Origin: Streptomyces cellostaticus
GTDB taxonomy: Bacteria; Actinomycetota; Actinomycetes; Streptomycetales; Streptomycetaceae
Assembly: GCF_001513965.1 (NCBI RefSeq)
Contig: NZ_KQ948022.1
Coordinates: 222,663-286,662 of the forward strand
Length of the DNA: 64,000 bases
Direction: 5' to 3'
Below are positions 8,583 to 17,044 of this stretch, piece by piece. The translations under genes were made by a program, and so were the position numbers. The stretch's first letter is position 1; the number at the start of each line of letters is the position of its first letter. Under the pieces are notes generated by a model. That model had not been told where the DNA came from. It did not search any database and saw nothing but the letters and a program-made list of their open reading frames with translations.

Positions 8583-9380
8583 CTAGGCCCCCGCCGAGCG
8601 GCGACCCAGGACGGGCTCGGCCAGCAGCCTTGCCGTCCAGCAGAGGGTTTGGCCGTGCTGGGCGAAGAGTTCGTCGCGTGAGTCGAAGTGGCCGAGGTCC
8701 GCCAGGACGTGGGCCGAGAGGTCGCACCCGGCGCCGGTGGCCGGGCAGACCGTCACGCCGTCCCAGTCGATCGCTGTCCTGGACAACGCCTCGAAGAGCG
8801 TCTCCGTGCCTGCGTTGGTGAAGCCACCACCGTGCCCCTCGCTCAACTCGTCCAGATCACCGAAGAGTTCCGAGACGGTCAACCAGGGCGCGGTGGGGTG
8901 GTCGGTCCGCGAGAGACCCTCGAGGCGGAATTCCGGCCAGGCGAGCACAACCTGGTGCGGGACGATCCGACGCAGGCGAGGGAAACGCGGGTACCAGAAC
9001 GCCCCGTCCACCAGCAGGCCACGCACCCGAGTGGCCACCCCGGATGCCCGCGCGACGGACTCCAGGACGGCCAGCCGCTGGCTGCACGAGCCGCGGCCGC
9101 GGCGAAGCACCTCCGATACGGGCCGCTCGTCCTGCACCGAGTACACCGGCTGCACAGCTGCGGAGATGTATCGGTGGGCCTGACGCAGGGCCGCTGTCCG
9201 GTGGGCGGGACCTGAGGTGTCTGCCGAGCCCGCCGTCATGTCGATCCGTTGGAGCAGCGACGCAACATTCGGATGCTGCCAGTCGAGGATCTGCGTCTGG
9301 GCCGTGCTCCCTGCCGCCGTCGCCCGGCCGGCCGTGCCCGTGCGGACACGGCCTTGCGGTGCGAGAAGCGAGCTCGTCAT
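8583..9380 (-). CDS. transglutaminase-like domain protein
   Basis: 265 residues from an ATG preceded by GAGAGGAC. The centre has the transglutaminase/protease-like cysteine region: RPVSEVLRRGRGSCSQRLAV, then LESVARASGVATRVRGLLVD and later VPHQVVLAWPEF, giving the candidate nucleophile Cys and a following His. No signal peptide is visible, so it is probably cytoplasmic. It is divergent from valS across 140 bp, so the two may share a control region. Members of this fold can be proteases, cross-linking enzymes or amide-forming enzymes; which applies here cannot be read from sequence. The frame is open further upstream to 9641, but that part looks non-coding. Confidence 0.7.
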   Translation of the reverse strand: MTSSLLAPQGRVRTGTAGRATAAGSTAQTQILDWQHPNVASLLQRIDMTAGSADTSGPAHRTAALRQAHRYISAAVQPVYSVQDERPVSEVLRRGRGSCSQRLAVLESVARASGVATRVRGLLVDGAFWYPRFPRLRRIVPHQVVLAWPEFRLEGLSRTDHPTAPWLTVSELFGDLDELSEGHGGGFTNAGTETLFEALSRTAIDWDGVTVCPATGAGCDLSAHVLADLGHFDSRDELFAQHGQTLCWTARLLAEPVLGRRSAGA

Positions 9381-9520
9381 GACCGTGGTCCTCTCGTCCA
9401 GCGCTCTCCGGTGGCACGACGTATCGTGACAGAGGATTTGAACGCGTTCAACCGTGGGCCGCTCGGCCGCGAAGCAAAAAGGCGCGCTCCGGAATCGGCC
9501 CGTCCCTAGCATGTCGTGGC

Positions 9521-12079
9521 ATGACACATACGCCTCGTCGTCCCGACGTGCCCGAGAAGCCCTCCCTCGACGGGCTGGAAGAGAAGTGGTCGCGGCGCTG
9601 GGATGAGACCGGCGTATACGCCTTCGACCGGAGCCGGCCACGCCGGGAGGTCTTCTCCATCGACACTCCGCCGCCCACGGTCAGCGGCTCGCTGCACGTC
9701 GGCCACGTCTTCTCGTACACCCATACCGACGCCGTCGCCCGCTACCAACGGATGCGCGGCAAGGCCGTCTTCTATCCCATGGGGTGGGACGACAACGGCT
9801 TGCCCACCGAGCGGCGGGTGCAGAACTACTTCGGGGTGCGCTGCGACCCCTCGCTGCCCTACGACCCGGACTTCGCCCCACCCGAGTCCCCCGGGGCGCA
9901 GCAGATCGCGGTCTCCCGGCGCAATTTCATCGAGCTGTGCGAGCGGCTCACGACGGAGGACGAGCAGGCCTTCGAAGAGCTGTGGCGCAGGCTCGGTCTC
10001 TCGGTGGACTGGTCGATGACCTACCGGACCATCGACGACGCGGCGCGTGCCACCGCCCAGCGGGCTTTCCTGCGCAACCTGGCCCGCGGCGAGGCGTACC
10101 TCGCCGAGGCCCCCACCCTGTGGGACGTCACCTTCCGCACTGCTGTCGCCCAAGCCGAGCTGGAGGACCGGGAACGTCCTGGCGCCCACCACCATCTGGT
10201 GTTCCGCGCCCCGGACGGGCAGCAACTGGAGATCGCCACGACCCGCCCCGAGCTGCTCCCGGCCTGTGTCGCGCTGGTCGCCCACCCGGATGACGAGCGC
10301 TACCAGGTCCATTTCGGGCAGGCTGCCGCCAGCCCGCTCTTCGGCGTCCAGGTGCCGGTGGTGGCGCACCGGCTGGCCGACCCGGAAAAGGGCACGGGCT
10401 TGGCCATGGTGTGCACCTTCGGCGACACCACCGATGTGGTGTGGTGGCGTGAGCTGCGGCTGGCCACCCGGCCGGTGATCGGCTGGGACGGGCGGTTCCT
10501 GCCCGAGCCTCCGCCCGGCCTGGACGGCGATGCGGCCCGCGCGGCGTACGCGCTGCTGGCAGGAGCCACCCCCCACACCGCTCGGGAGCGAGTCGTCTCG
10601 CTGCTGCGGGAACGCGGTGAGCTGCTGGGCGAGCCCAGGCCCCTCGTGCACGCCGTGAAGTTCTACGAGAAGGGCGACAAGCCCTTGGAAATCGTCACCA
10701 CCCGGCAGTGGTACCTCCGCAACGGCGGCCGGGACGAACAACTGTGCGGTCGGCTGCTGGAGCGCGGCGCGGACCTGGTGTGGCATCCCCCGCACATGAA
10801 GACCAGGTACGACAGCTGGGTGGGCGGCCTCAACGGCGACTGGCTGGTGAGCCGGCAGCGGTACTTCGGTGTGCCGGTTCCGGTCTGGTACGCGCTGGAC
10901 GACACGGGCAACCCGCGCTGGGACCAGCCGCTGGTGCCCACCGAGAACCGGCTGCCGGTCGACCCCGGCACCGACACCCCCGACGGCTACAGCCCTGAGC
11001 AGCGCGGGGCGCCGGGCGGGTTCATCGGTGACACCGACGTGCTGGACACCTGGGCCACCTCCTCACTGACCCCGCAGATCGCCGGCCGCTGGGGACGGGA
11101 CGACGACCTTTTCCAACGGGTGTTCCCCATGGATCTGCGGCCTCAGGCCCACGAGATCATCCGTACCTGGCTGTTCTCCACCGTGGTCCGCGCGGACAGC
11201 GAGCACGGCGTGCTGCCATGGCGCCATGCGGCGATCTCCGGCTGGATCCTGGACCCGGACCGCAAGAAGATGTCCAAGTCCAAGGGCAATGTGGTCACCC
11301 CGACCGACCTGCTCGTGCAGCACGGCTCCGACGCGGTCCGTTACTGGGCGGCCGGCGCCCGACCGGGCACCGACACCGCCTTCGACACCGGGCAGATGCG
11401 GATCGGCCGCCGACTGGCCATCAAACTGCTCAACGCCAGCAAGTTCGTGCTGGGTATCGGCGATCCCGACTCGGCCGGGAGAAAGGCCGACGAGCCGCTC
11501 GACCAGGCGATGCTGGCCCAGCTTGCCGAGACCGTCCAGGACGCCACCGAGGCCTTGGAGGACTTCGACTACGCGCGGGCGCTGGAGCGGACCGAGGCGT
11601 TCTTCTGGCGCTTCTGTGACGACTACCTGGAGCTGGTCAAGGTCCGGGCCTACGGCGAGCACGCGGCGGACGGCGCCGACTCGGCCCGGGTGGCTCTGCG
11701 CACCGCGCTCTCGGTGCTGGTGCGGCTGTTCGCGCCGTTCCTGCCCTTCGCCACCGAAGAGGTGTGGTCCTGGTGGCAGGACGGCTCGGTGCACCGGGAG
11801 CCCTGGCCCGACGCGGCCGAGCTGCGCGAGCAGGCCGGGGCGGCGGATCCGTCGGTGCTCGAGGTGGCCTCGGAGGTGATCGCCGCCGTGCGCAAGGCCA
11901 AGTCCGAAGCGCAGGTGTCCATGCGCACCGAGGTGGCTTCGGCCAGGATCAGCGCCTCCCCGGCCGTCTGGGAGCGGGTGGCCCTGGCGGCGGGTGATCT
12001 GCGCGCGGCCGGCCGAATCGCCGAGGTGGAGTCCGCTGTCCGCGAGGGCGCCGGACTGGCGGTAACGGTCAGGCTCTGA
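9521..12079 (+). CDS. valS: valyl-tRNA synthetase
   Basis: 852 residues. This class I synthetase charges tRNA-Val. The HIGH-type motif is at about residue 50-65 (PPPTVSGSLHVGH), with GWDDNGLPTERRVQNYFGVR nearby. The CP1 editing domain follows, then RQWYLRNGG, WLVSRQRYFGVPVPVW, the KMSKS loop (DPDRKKMSKSKGN, about 583) and an anticodon-binding helical domain. The GWDDNGLPTERRVQ form marks the archaeal-like ValS type rather than the longer bacterial ValS with a C-terminal coiled coil. If the genome also encodes the latter, this would be a second copy and a candidate resistance or specialised enzyme. No T-box leader is evident in the 140 bp upstream. Confidence 0.95.
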   Translation: MTHTPRRPDVPEKPSLDGLEEKWSRRWDETGVYAFDRSRPRREVFSIDTPPPTVSGSLHVGHVFSYTHTDAVARYQRMRGKAVFYPMGWDDNGLPTERRVQNYFGVRCDPSLPYDPDFAPPESPGAQQIAVSRRNFIELCERLTTEDEQAFEELWRRLGLSVDWSMTYRTIDDAARATAQRAFLRNLARGEAYLAEAPTLWDVTFRTAVAQAELEDRERPGAHHHLVFRAPDGQQLEIATTRPELLPACVALVAHPDDERYQVHFGQAAASPLFGVQVPVVAHRLADPEKGTGLAMVCTFGDTTDVVWWRELRLATRPVIGWDGRFLPEPPPGLDGDAARAAYALLAGATPHTARERVVSLLRERGELLGEPRPLVHAVKFYEKGDKPLEIVTTRQWYLRNGGRDEQLCGRLLERGADLVWHPPHMKTRYDSWVGGLNGDWLVSRQRYFGVPVPVWYALDDTGNPRWDQPLVPTENRLPVDPGTDTPDGYSPEQRGAPGGFIGDTDVLDTWATSSLTPQIAGRWGRDDDLFQRVFPMDLRPQAHEIIRTWLFSTVVRADSEHGVLPWRHAAISGWILDPDRKKMSKSKGNVVTPTDLLVQHGSDAVRYWAAGARPGTDTAFDTGQMRIGRRLAIKLLNASKFVLGIGDPDSAGRKADEPLDQAMLAQLAETVQDATEALEDFDYARALERTEAFFWRFCDDYLELVKVRAYGEHAADGADSARVALRTALSVLVRLFAPFLPFATEEVWSWWQDGSVHREPWPDAAELREQAGAADPSVLEVASEVIAAVRKAKSEAQVSMRTEVASARISASPAVWERVALAAGDLRAAGRIAEVESAVREGAGLAVTVRL

Positions 12080-12222
12080 CTGTGCCGCGATCCAGGGCGA
12101 AGAGCCGCCGTCCGCGTTCCTGATGCCTGAGCGCGCACCGATCTCAGTCTGGCCGAGTTGTTCGGCGGCGACGTCCCGGTCCGCCGAACGGACGAAGCAA
12201 GCCTGTTCTTGAGCGGAGAGGG

Positions 12223-12275
12223 CCATCCCTGCCTGTCGCGAGGCTGACGTGCCTTCGGCAGGCAGGCAGGGATGG
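12223..12275. terminator. hairpin, probable valS terminator
   Basis: A perfect 13-bp inverted repeat (CCATCCCTGCCTG at 12223-12235; CAGGCAGGGATGG at 12263-12275). The 27-nt loop contains a small nested TGCCTTCGGCA hairpin. It lies 140 bp after the valS stop and just before pld. There is no T tract, which is normal for Streptomyces terminators. Confidence 0.65.
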
Positions 12276-12322
12276 GTGGGAGGGGTTCACAGGCGGGATG
12301 TACTGCCTGGTAACTTCTGCGG

Positions 12323-13936
12323 ATGATCTTTCCGCACCGCTTAAACCGCCCGGCGCCCGCCGCACTGATATCCGCCTTCGCCCTGGCCGTGCTGCCCGCC
12401 GCACCCGCCACCGCCGCCGATTCGGCGACCCCGCATCTCGACGCCGTGGAAAGCACCTTGCGCGAGGTCTCGCCCGGCCTCGAAGGGCGCGTGTGGGAGC
12501 GGACGAGCGGCAACCGGCTCGACGCCGCGCCCGACGACCCCACCGGCTGGCTGCTCCAGACGCCCGGCTGCTGGGGCGACGCCGGCTGCAAGGACCGCGC
12601 CGGCACCAAGCGACTGCTGGCCAAGATGACCGAGAACATCTCCCGGGCGACCCGGACCGTCGACATCTCCAGTCTGGCCCCCTTCCCGGACGGCGCCTTC
12701 CAGGACGCCATCGTCGCGGGCCTGAAATCCTCCGTGGCCTTGGGCCACCAGCTCAAGGTCCGAGTCCTCGTCGGGGCCGCGCCCGTCTACCACATGACCG
12801 TGCTGCCCTCGAAGTACCGGGACGACCTGCGCAGCAAGCTCGGCCCGGCGGCCGATGCCGTCACGCTCGACGTCGCCTCGATGACGACGTCGAAGACCGC
12901 CTTCTCGTGGAACCACTCCAAGCTCCTGGTCGTCGACGGGGAGACCGCGGTCACCGGCGGTATCAACGACTGGAAGGGCGACTACCTCGACACCGCCCAC
13001 CCGGTCACCGACGTCGACCTCGCACTGACCGGCCCCGCCGCCGGCACAGCCGGCCGGTACCTGGACCAGCTGTGGACCTGGACCTGCCGCAACAGGAGCA
13101 ACATCGCCCGCGTCTGGTACGCCACCTCCGGCGGAGCGGACTGCATGGCCACCATGGAGCGGGACACCAACCCCCGTGCCGTCCCGGCCACCGGCGATGT
13201 GCCGGTGATCGCCGTCGGCGGGCTCGGCGTGGGCATCGAGGACGCCGATCCCGCCTCCGCCTGGCACCCGACCCTGCCGGACACGTCCGGCACCCGGTGC
13301 GTGATCGGGCTGCACGACAACACCAATGGGGACCGCGACTACGACACGGTCAACCCCGAGGAGAGCGCCCTGCGTTCACTGATCTCCAGCGCCACCAGCC
13401 ACATCGAGATCTCGCAGCAGGACCTCAACGCGACCTGCCCGCCGCTGCCCCGCTACGACACCCGCGTCTACGACGCCCTCGCAGCGAAGCTCGCCGCCGG
13501 CGTCAAGGTGCGCATCGTCGTCAGCGACCCCGCCAACCGCGGTGCCGTCGGCAGCGGAGGCTACTCGCAGATCAAGTCCCTCTCCGAGATCAGCGACGTA
13601 CTGCGCAGCCGGCTCGCCCGGATCACCGGCGACGAGGGCAGCGCCACGGCGGCGCTCTGCTCCAACCTGCAGCTCGCTGCCTTCCGCAGCTCCCCGGGCT
13701 CGAGGTGGGCCGACGGACACCCCTACGCCCAGCACCACAAGCTGGTCTCGGTCGACGGCTCCGCGTTCTACATCGGATCGAAGAACCTCTACCCGGCGTG
13801 GTTGCAGGACTTCGGGTACATCGTGGAGAGCCCCGGCGCAGCCCGGCAGCTCGACGCCCAGCTGCTGAGCCCCCAGTGGACCCATTCCAAGGAGTCCGCC
13901 ACGATCGACTACGAGCGGGGCCTGTGCCAGATGTGA
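12323..13936 (+). CDS. pld: secreted phospholipase D (Streptomyces type)
   Basis: 537 residues with a Sec signal peptide (LISAFALAVLPAAPATAAD). Two HKD catalytic motifs are present: NHSKLLVVDGETAVTGG at about 199 and HHKLVSVDGSAFYIGSKN at about 472. DVPVIAVGGLGVGI, NPEE and YPAWLQDFGYIVESP match the well-studied Streptomyces PLDs. The enzyme hydrolyses and transphosphatidylates phosphatidylcholine outside the cell. Codon 7 is TTA (12341-12343), so secretion may depend on bldA. No convincing ribosome-binding site precedes the ATG; a leaderless or weakly initiated message is possible. It is convergent with the following protease gene. Confidence 0.96.
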   Translation: MIFPHRLNRPAPAALISAFALAVLPAAPATAADSATPHLDAVESTLREVSPGLEGRVWERTSGNRLDAAPDDPTGWLLQTPGCWGDAGCKDRAGTKRLLAKMTENISRATRTVDISSLAPFPDGAFQDAIVAGLKSSVALGHQLKVRVLVGAAPVYHMTVLPSKYRDDLRSKLGPAADAVTLDVASMTTSKTAFSWNHSKLLVVDGETAVTGGINDWKGDYLDTAHPVTDVDLALTGPAAGTAGRYLDQLWTWTCRNRSNIARVWYATSGGADCMATMERDTNPRAVPATGDVPVIAVGGLGVGIEDADPASAWHPTLPDTSGTRCVIGLHDNTNGDRDYDTVNPEESALRSLISSATSHIEISQQDLNATCPPLPRYDTRVYDALAAKLAAGVKVRIVVSDPANRGAVGSGGYSQIKSLSEISDVLRSRLARITGDEGSATAALCSNLQLAAFRSSPGSRWADGHPYAQHHKLVSVDGSAFYIGSKNLYPAWLQDFGYIVESPGAARQLDAQLLSPQWTHSKESATIDYERGLCQM

Positions 13937-13981
13937 AATCCCGCTGTCCGCAGGTGAGTCCATGGACAGACAGCGCCCCCG

Positions 13982-16063
13982 TCAGCCGGGCGGGACCAGC
14001 ATGTATTGCCTGCCGAGCTTCGAGGCCGACGAGTCCCCGTACATCGTGAGTTCTCCGTCGGACCAGCGGACGACGAGGTCGTCCGGCCAGGAGTTGCCGC
14101 CGTAACTGCCCGCCGAGACGACTCTGGCGTGGTCGCGCCACAGGGCGTTCGGGGCAAGCACCTGGTTCTCGGCGCCGAGGCCGCTGATACCGAGGTCCTT
14201 GTAGACGGTCAGCTCGCCGTCGGTCCAGCGGACGATCAGGTCGTTGTTGTCGGCGCCGCCGAAATCGCCGGTGGTGAGGGAGCGGGCGTGCTTCCAGACG
14301 GAGCCGGGGTTCGCGAGCTTCTGCTCCTCGTGGACCCCGGACGCGTTCACGTCCCAGTAGAGGGTGGCCTCGCCGTCGTCCCAGGTGACGACGAGGTCGT
14401 CAGGCCACTTGTTGCCGCCGAACGCACCTGTCGCGAGCGCGGTGGCGTGCTTCCACAGGGCGTTGGGCTGCTGGAGGGTGATCTCCGGAACGTTCTGGAT
14501 CGATCCCGAGTCGTAGTCGACGTCCTTGTAGAGGGAGACTTCACCGTCCACCCACAGGACCATCAGGTCGTACTGGGCACCGCCCGTGAAGTCGCCCGCG
14601 GTGATCGCCTTGGCGTTCTTCCAGGTGCTGTTGGGCCCGATGAGCCTGCGGTCCTTCTCGAACCCGAAGGTGCCGTCGCCCTCGTACAGGGACAACTCGC
14701 CGTCGTCCCACAGGACGATCATGTCCTGGGTCCCGGTCCGGCGGACATCCGTGCCACGCCGGGCCACCGCGCGCGCGGGGCCGAAGGCGGCGGGGTCGTA
14801 GAAGGTGCCGGAGGTGATGGCTTTGGCATGCTTCCACGTGGCGCCGCCGCCGAGGGCGGACGCCTTGTCCGGCTCGTAGTCGTTGACCGCCTGCACGTAC
14901 AGGCGTTTGATGTCGGCGTCGAACTGCGAGGAGTACGAGGTGTCGGCGGTCGGGCCGCCGGTCTTGTAGCCGCCGATGACACCGAACACGTCACCGCGTC
15001 TGCCGTCCCATTCGGCGAGGAACGGGGAGCCGGAGGTGCCGGGCGTGTAGCCGTCGCAGTCGATCTGCAGGAAACGGTCGTTGAACTTCCGCGTGGTGGC
15101 CTTGCAGTCCCGGGGCCGCTTGGCGCCGCCGGGATAGCCGATCAGATGGGCGTCCTTCTGCGCGAAGTCGCCGGGGCCGACGAACTTGAGCCTGTTGCCG
15201 CCGCCGACGGCGGTCGCGAGCACCTGGTTCTTCTCGTTGCGCTGCACGCGCACGAAGGCGAAGTCGAGGTCGTTGCCCCTGGCCGCGCCGAGCTGGAGGT
15301 AGCGGCCGTCGAGGTAGACGCGGTTCTTCTCGGCGCGGAAGATGCCGTACGGCTTGGGGTTCGAGGTGTCGTTGTACTTCGGGACGAAACCGAAGTTCTC
15401 GAAGCGGTCGGTGTCCGAGAGGCAGTGTGCCGCGGAGATGACGAGGTTCATCGACGGCGAGTCCACGACGGATGCCGTGCAGAAGCGGTCTTCTTTGCCG
15501 CCGGCCCGCGTGACGACGAAGACGCCGATGGTGTCGAAGCCGCCGGCCACCTCATGGCTGGGCGCCCGCAGCGCGGATCCCTTGCCATGCACGTCACCCA
15601 GCGGCGTGCCGTCCGGGTCGTCCAGGGGGCGCGCGTTGCGCAGCCGCTGGGGTGTCCAGTACGCGTCGAGCGCCTGGGCCTCCTTGAGCTCCTCGGCATC
15701 AAGGGGCGCCGGGGGGCGGGGAGTCGGGTCGATGCCCAGCGACCGGTAGTACTCCTCGTCGGGCATGCGGGAGGAGGCGGAGGGCTCCGGGCTTGCCTCG
15801 GACGTCGCGACCGGCGGCTTCGGCGGTGTGGTGGACGGGCCGGGCGTCGCACTCGACGTCGGGCTCGGAGTCGTTGCGGAAGGGCCGGCCGTGGCGGCCG
15901 AAGTCGGGCTCGGACGGGGCGAGTCGACTGGTCCGGGGGTGCTTCCCGGAGTCGCCGTCGCCGCGGGCGTGGGCGTGGGTGATGCCGGTGCGGCCACTGC
16001 GGGAGCGGCCAGAAGTCCGGAGCACAGTCCGAGCGCGGCAGCGCTCAGCAGAATGCGTCTCAT
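13982..16063 (-). CDS. secreted trypsin-like serine protease with C-terminal FG-GAP/VCBS-like repeats
   Basis: 693 residues: a signal peptide (SAAALGLCSGLLAAPAVAAP), then a Pro/Thr/Ser-rich linker of about 70 residues. A chymotrypsin-fold protease domain follows, with His in LVISAAHCLSD (about 210), Asp in GNDLDFAFVRV (about 267) and Ser in GYTPGTSGSPFLAEW (about 344). From about residue 405 to the end there are five to six repeats of the form (N)DLVVxWxDGELxxY with TWKHAKAITxG spacers, typical of secreted actinobacterial beta-propeller-like repeats. Likely an extracellular endopeptidase whose propeller binds substrate or surface. No membrane anchor. It is divergent from the small membrane protein gene at 16163. 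Confidence 0.88.
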   Translation of the reverse strand: MRRILLSAAALGLCSGLLAAPAVAAPASPTPTPAATATPGSTPGPVDSPRPSPTSAATAGPSATTPSPTSSATPGPSTTPPKPPVATSEASPEPSASSRMPDEEYYRSLGIDPTPRPPAPLDAEELKEAQALDAYWTPQRLRNARPLDDPDGTPLGDVHGKGSALRAPSHEVAGGFDTIGVFVVTRAGGKEDRFCTASVVDSPSMNLVISAAHCLSDTDRFENFGFVPKYNDTSNPKPYGIFRAEKNRVYLDGRYLQLGAARGNDLDFAFVRVQRNEKNQVLATAVGGGNRLKFVGPGDFAQKDAHLIGYPGGAKRPRDCKATTRKFNDRFLQIDCDGYTPGTSGSPFLAEWDGRRGDVFGVIGGYKTGGPTADTSYSSQFDADIKRLYVQAVNDYEPDKASALGGGATWKHAKAITSGTFYDPAAFGPARAVARRGTDVRRTGTQDMIVLWDDGELSLYEGDGTFGFEKDRRLIGPNSTWKNAKAITAGDFTGGAQYDLMVLWVDGEVSLYKDVDYDSGSIQNVPEITLQQPNALWKHATALATGAFGGNKWPDDLVVTWDDGEATLYWDVNASGVHEEQKLANPGSVWKHARSLTTGDFGGADNNDLIVRWTDGELTVYKDLGISGLGAENQVLAPNALWRDHARVVSAGSYGGNSWPDDLVVRWSDGELTMYGDSSASKLGRQYMLVPPG

Positions 16064-16162
16064 GGGTGCCTTGCGTCGTTACTTGTTCATACCCGAACCA
16101 AAGATGGGCAATGGTCAGGTAAAGTGCGGGTGTCACTAGATCACTTACTGGGAGCTTTTGCA

Positions 16163-16666
16163 ATGTTTCGTGCCACCCGCCCGGCGTTCGCGGGTTGTGC
16201 AGCCGTGGCCGTTCTGACCCTCGGGGTGTGGGCACCGTCCGCGGCGGCCTCACCCACGCCACCTGCGGAGTACGCGCCCTCGGCCACACTCTCCGTTGCC
16301 GCCGGTGCTCCCGGGCAGGAGGTTGAGGCACTGTGGCTCGACGAATGGCGGGACGAGGGCGAGAAGGCGGTGAAGGTCACCTCGCCCGCGTTCGAGGCAC
16401 CCGCCACGCTGACCTTCACCGGACGCCAGTACGAGGGCAAGGTGCACCTGCGCCGGGATGCACAACCCGGCCAGGCACAGGCACGGGTGATCACCCACCG
16501 GGGCCAGGCGGTCAAGAAGACGGTGTTCTGGATCGAATCGGCGAAGCCGACGGACGAGGGGTCAAATCCCCTGGTGTGGCTGGGCGTCGGCGCGCTCGCC
16601 GCAGTCGGTGCAGGAACTGCGGGCGCATGGGCCATGCGGCGGCGCAGAAGGCTCTCGACGCGGTGA
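16163..16666 (+). CDS. small secreted, membrane-anchored protein of unknown function
   Basis: 167 residues from ATG 16163, chosen because GGGAG lies 8 nt upstream; an upstream in-frame GTG/ATG extension lacks a Shine-Dalgarno sequence. An N-terminal signal peptide (FAGCAAVAVLTLGVWAPSAA) is followed by a roughly 100-residue extracellular beta-rich region (VEALWLDEWRDEGEKAVKVT, LTFTGRQYEGKVHLR). A C-terminal transmembrane helix (LVWLGVGALAAVGAGTAGAW) with an Arg-rich cytoplasmic tail closes the protein. The layout is that of a sortase-independent surface protein. Family not recognised. Confidence 0.7.
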   Translation: MFRATRPAFAGCAAVAVLTLGVWAPSAAASPTPPAEYAPSATLSVAAGAPGQEVEALWLDEWRDEGEKAVKVTSPAFEAPATLTFTGRQYEGKVHLRRDAQPGQAQARVITHRGQAVKKTVFWIESAKPTDEGSNPLVWLGVGALAAVGAGTAGAWAMRRRRRLSTR

Positions 16667-17044
16667 CGCGTGGCGGCACGCTGTGGGAACGAGGGGATCG
16701 GCGTGAGGACGCGTCGCACCGGTGGCGCTGGATTTCGAGCGCTGAAGTCGCCGCCCGGGCACAGTCGTTGTGTCCTGGCCGCTGCGGCAGAGGCTCACCG
16801 GCCGGGTCACGGCCCCGAGAGTGGTCACCGGCTGCGCGGCGACAGCACCGGCCCGGCCCTCGTGCCATCGGGTCCGACAGGCCCGACCGTGAGTGGTTGC
16901 CGGAGATACGTTGGCGCCGAACACCCGGTTCTCGTGCGGTAGTTGGACCGATGAGTCGCGTCATGTAGCCGTGAGAGTGGTTTAGTGTGCTTGTCCGTGT
17001 GAACGCACTGGTTCTGCGCCGCTTGTACGCCAGTGTGATGAGCG
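16667..17044. other. 378-bp intergenic region
   Basis: No coding potential that I trust on either strand. The last 80 bp, with the weakly A/T-rich GGTTTAGTGTGC, are the likely promoter area for the L-amino-acid oxidase gene. No riboswitch or RNA gene recognised. Confidence 0.5.

Noticed and set aside
9381..9520. T-box or other leader RNA upstream of valS
   Set aside because: Only 140 bp shared with a divergent gene; no T-box consensus or specifier hairpin seen.
12298..14049. 583-codon forward ORF overlapping pld in another frame
   Set aside because: Arg/His-rich shadow of the phospholipase D gene, which has both HKD motifs.
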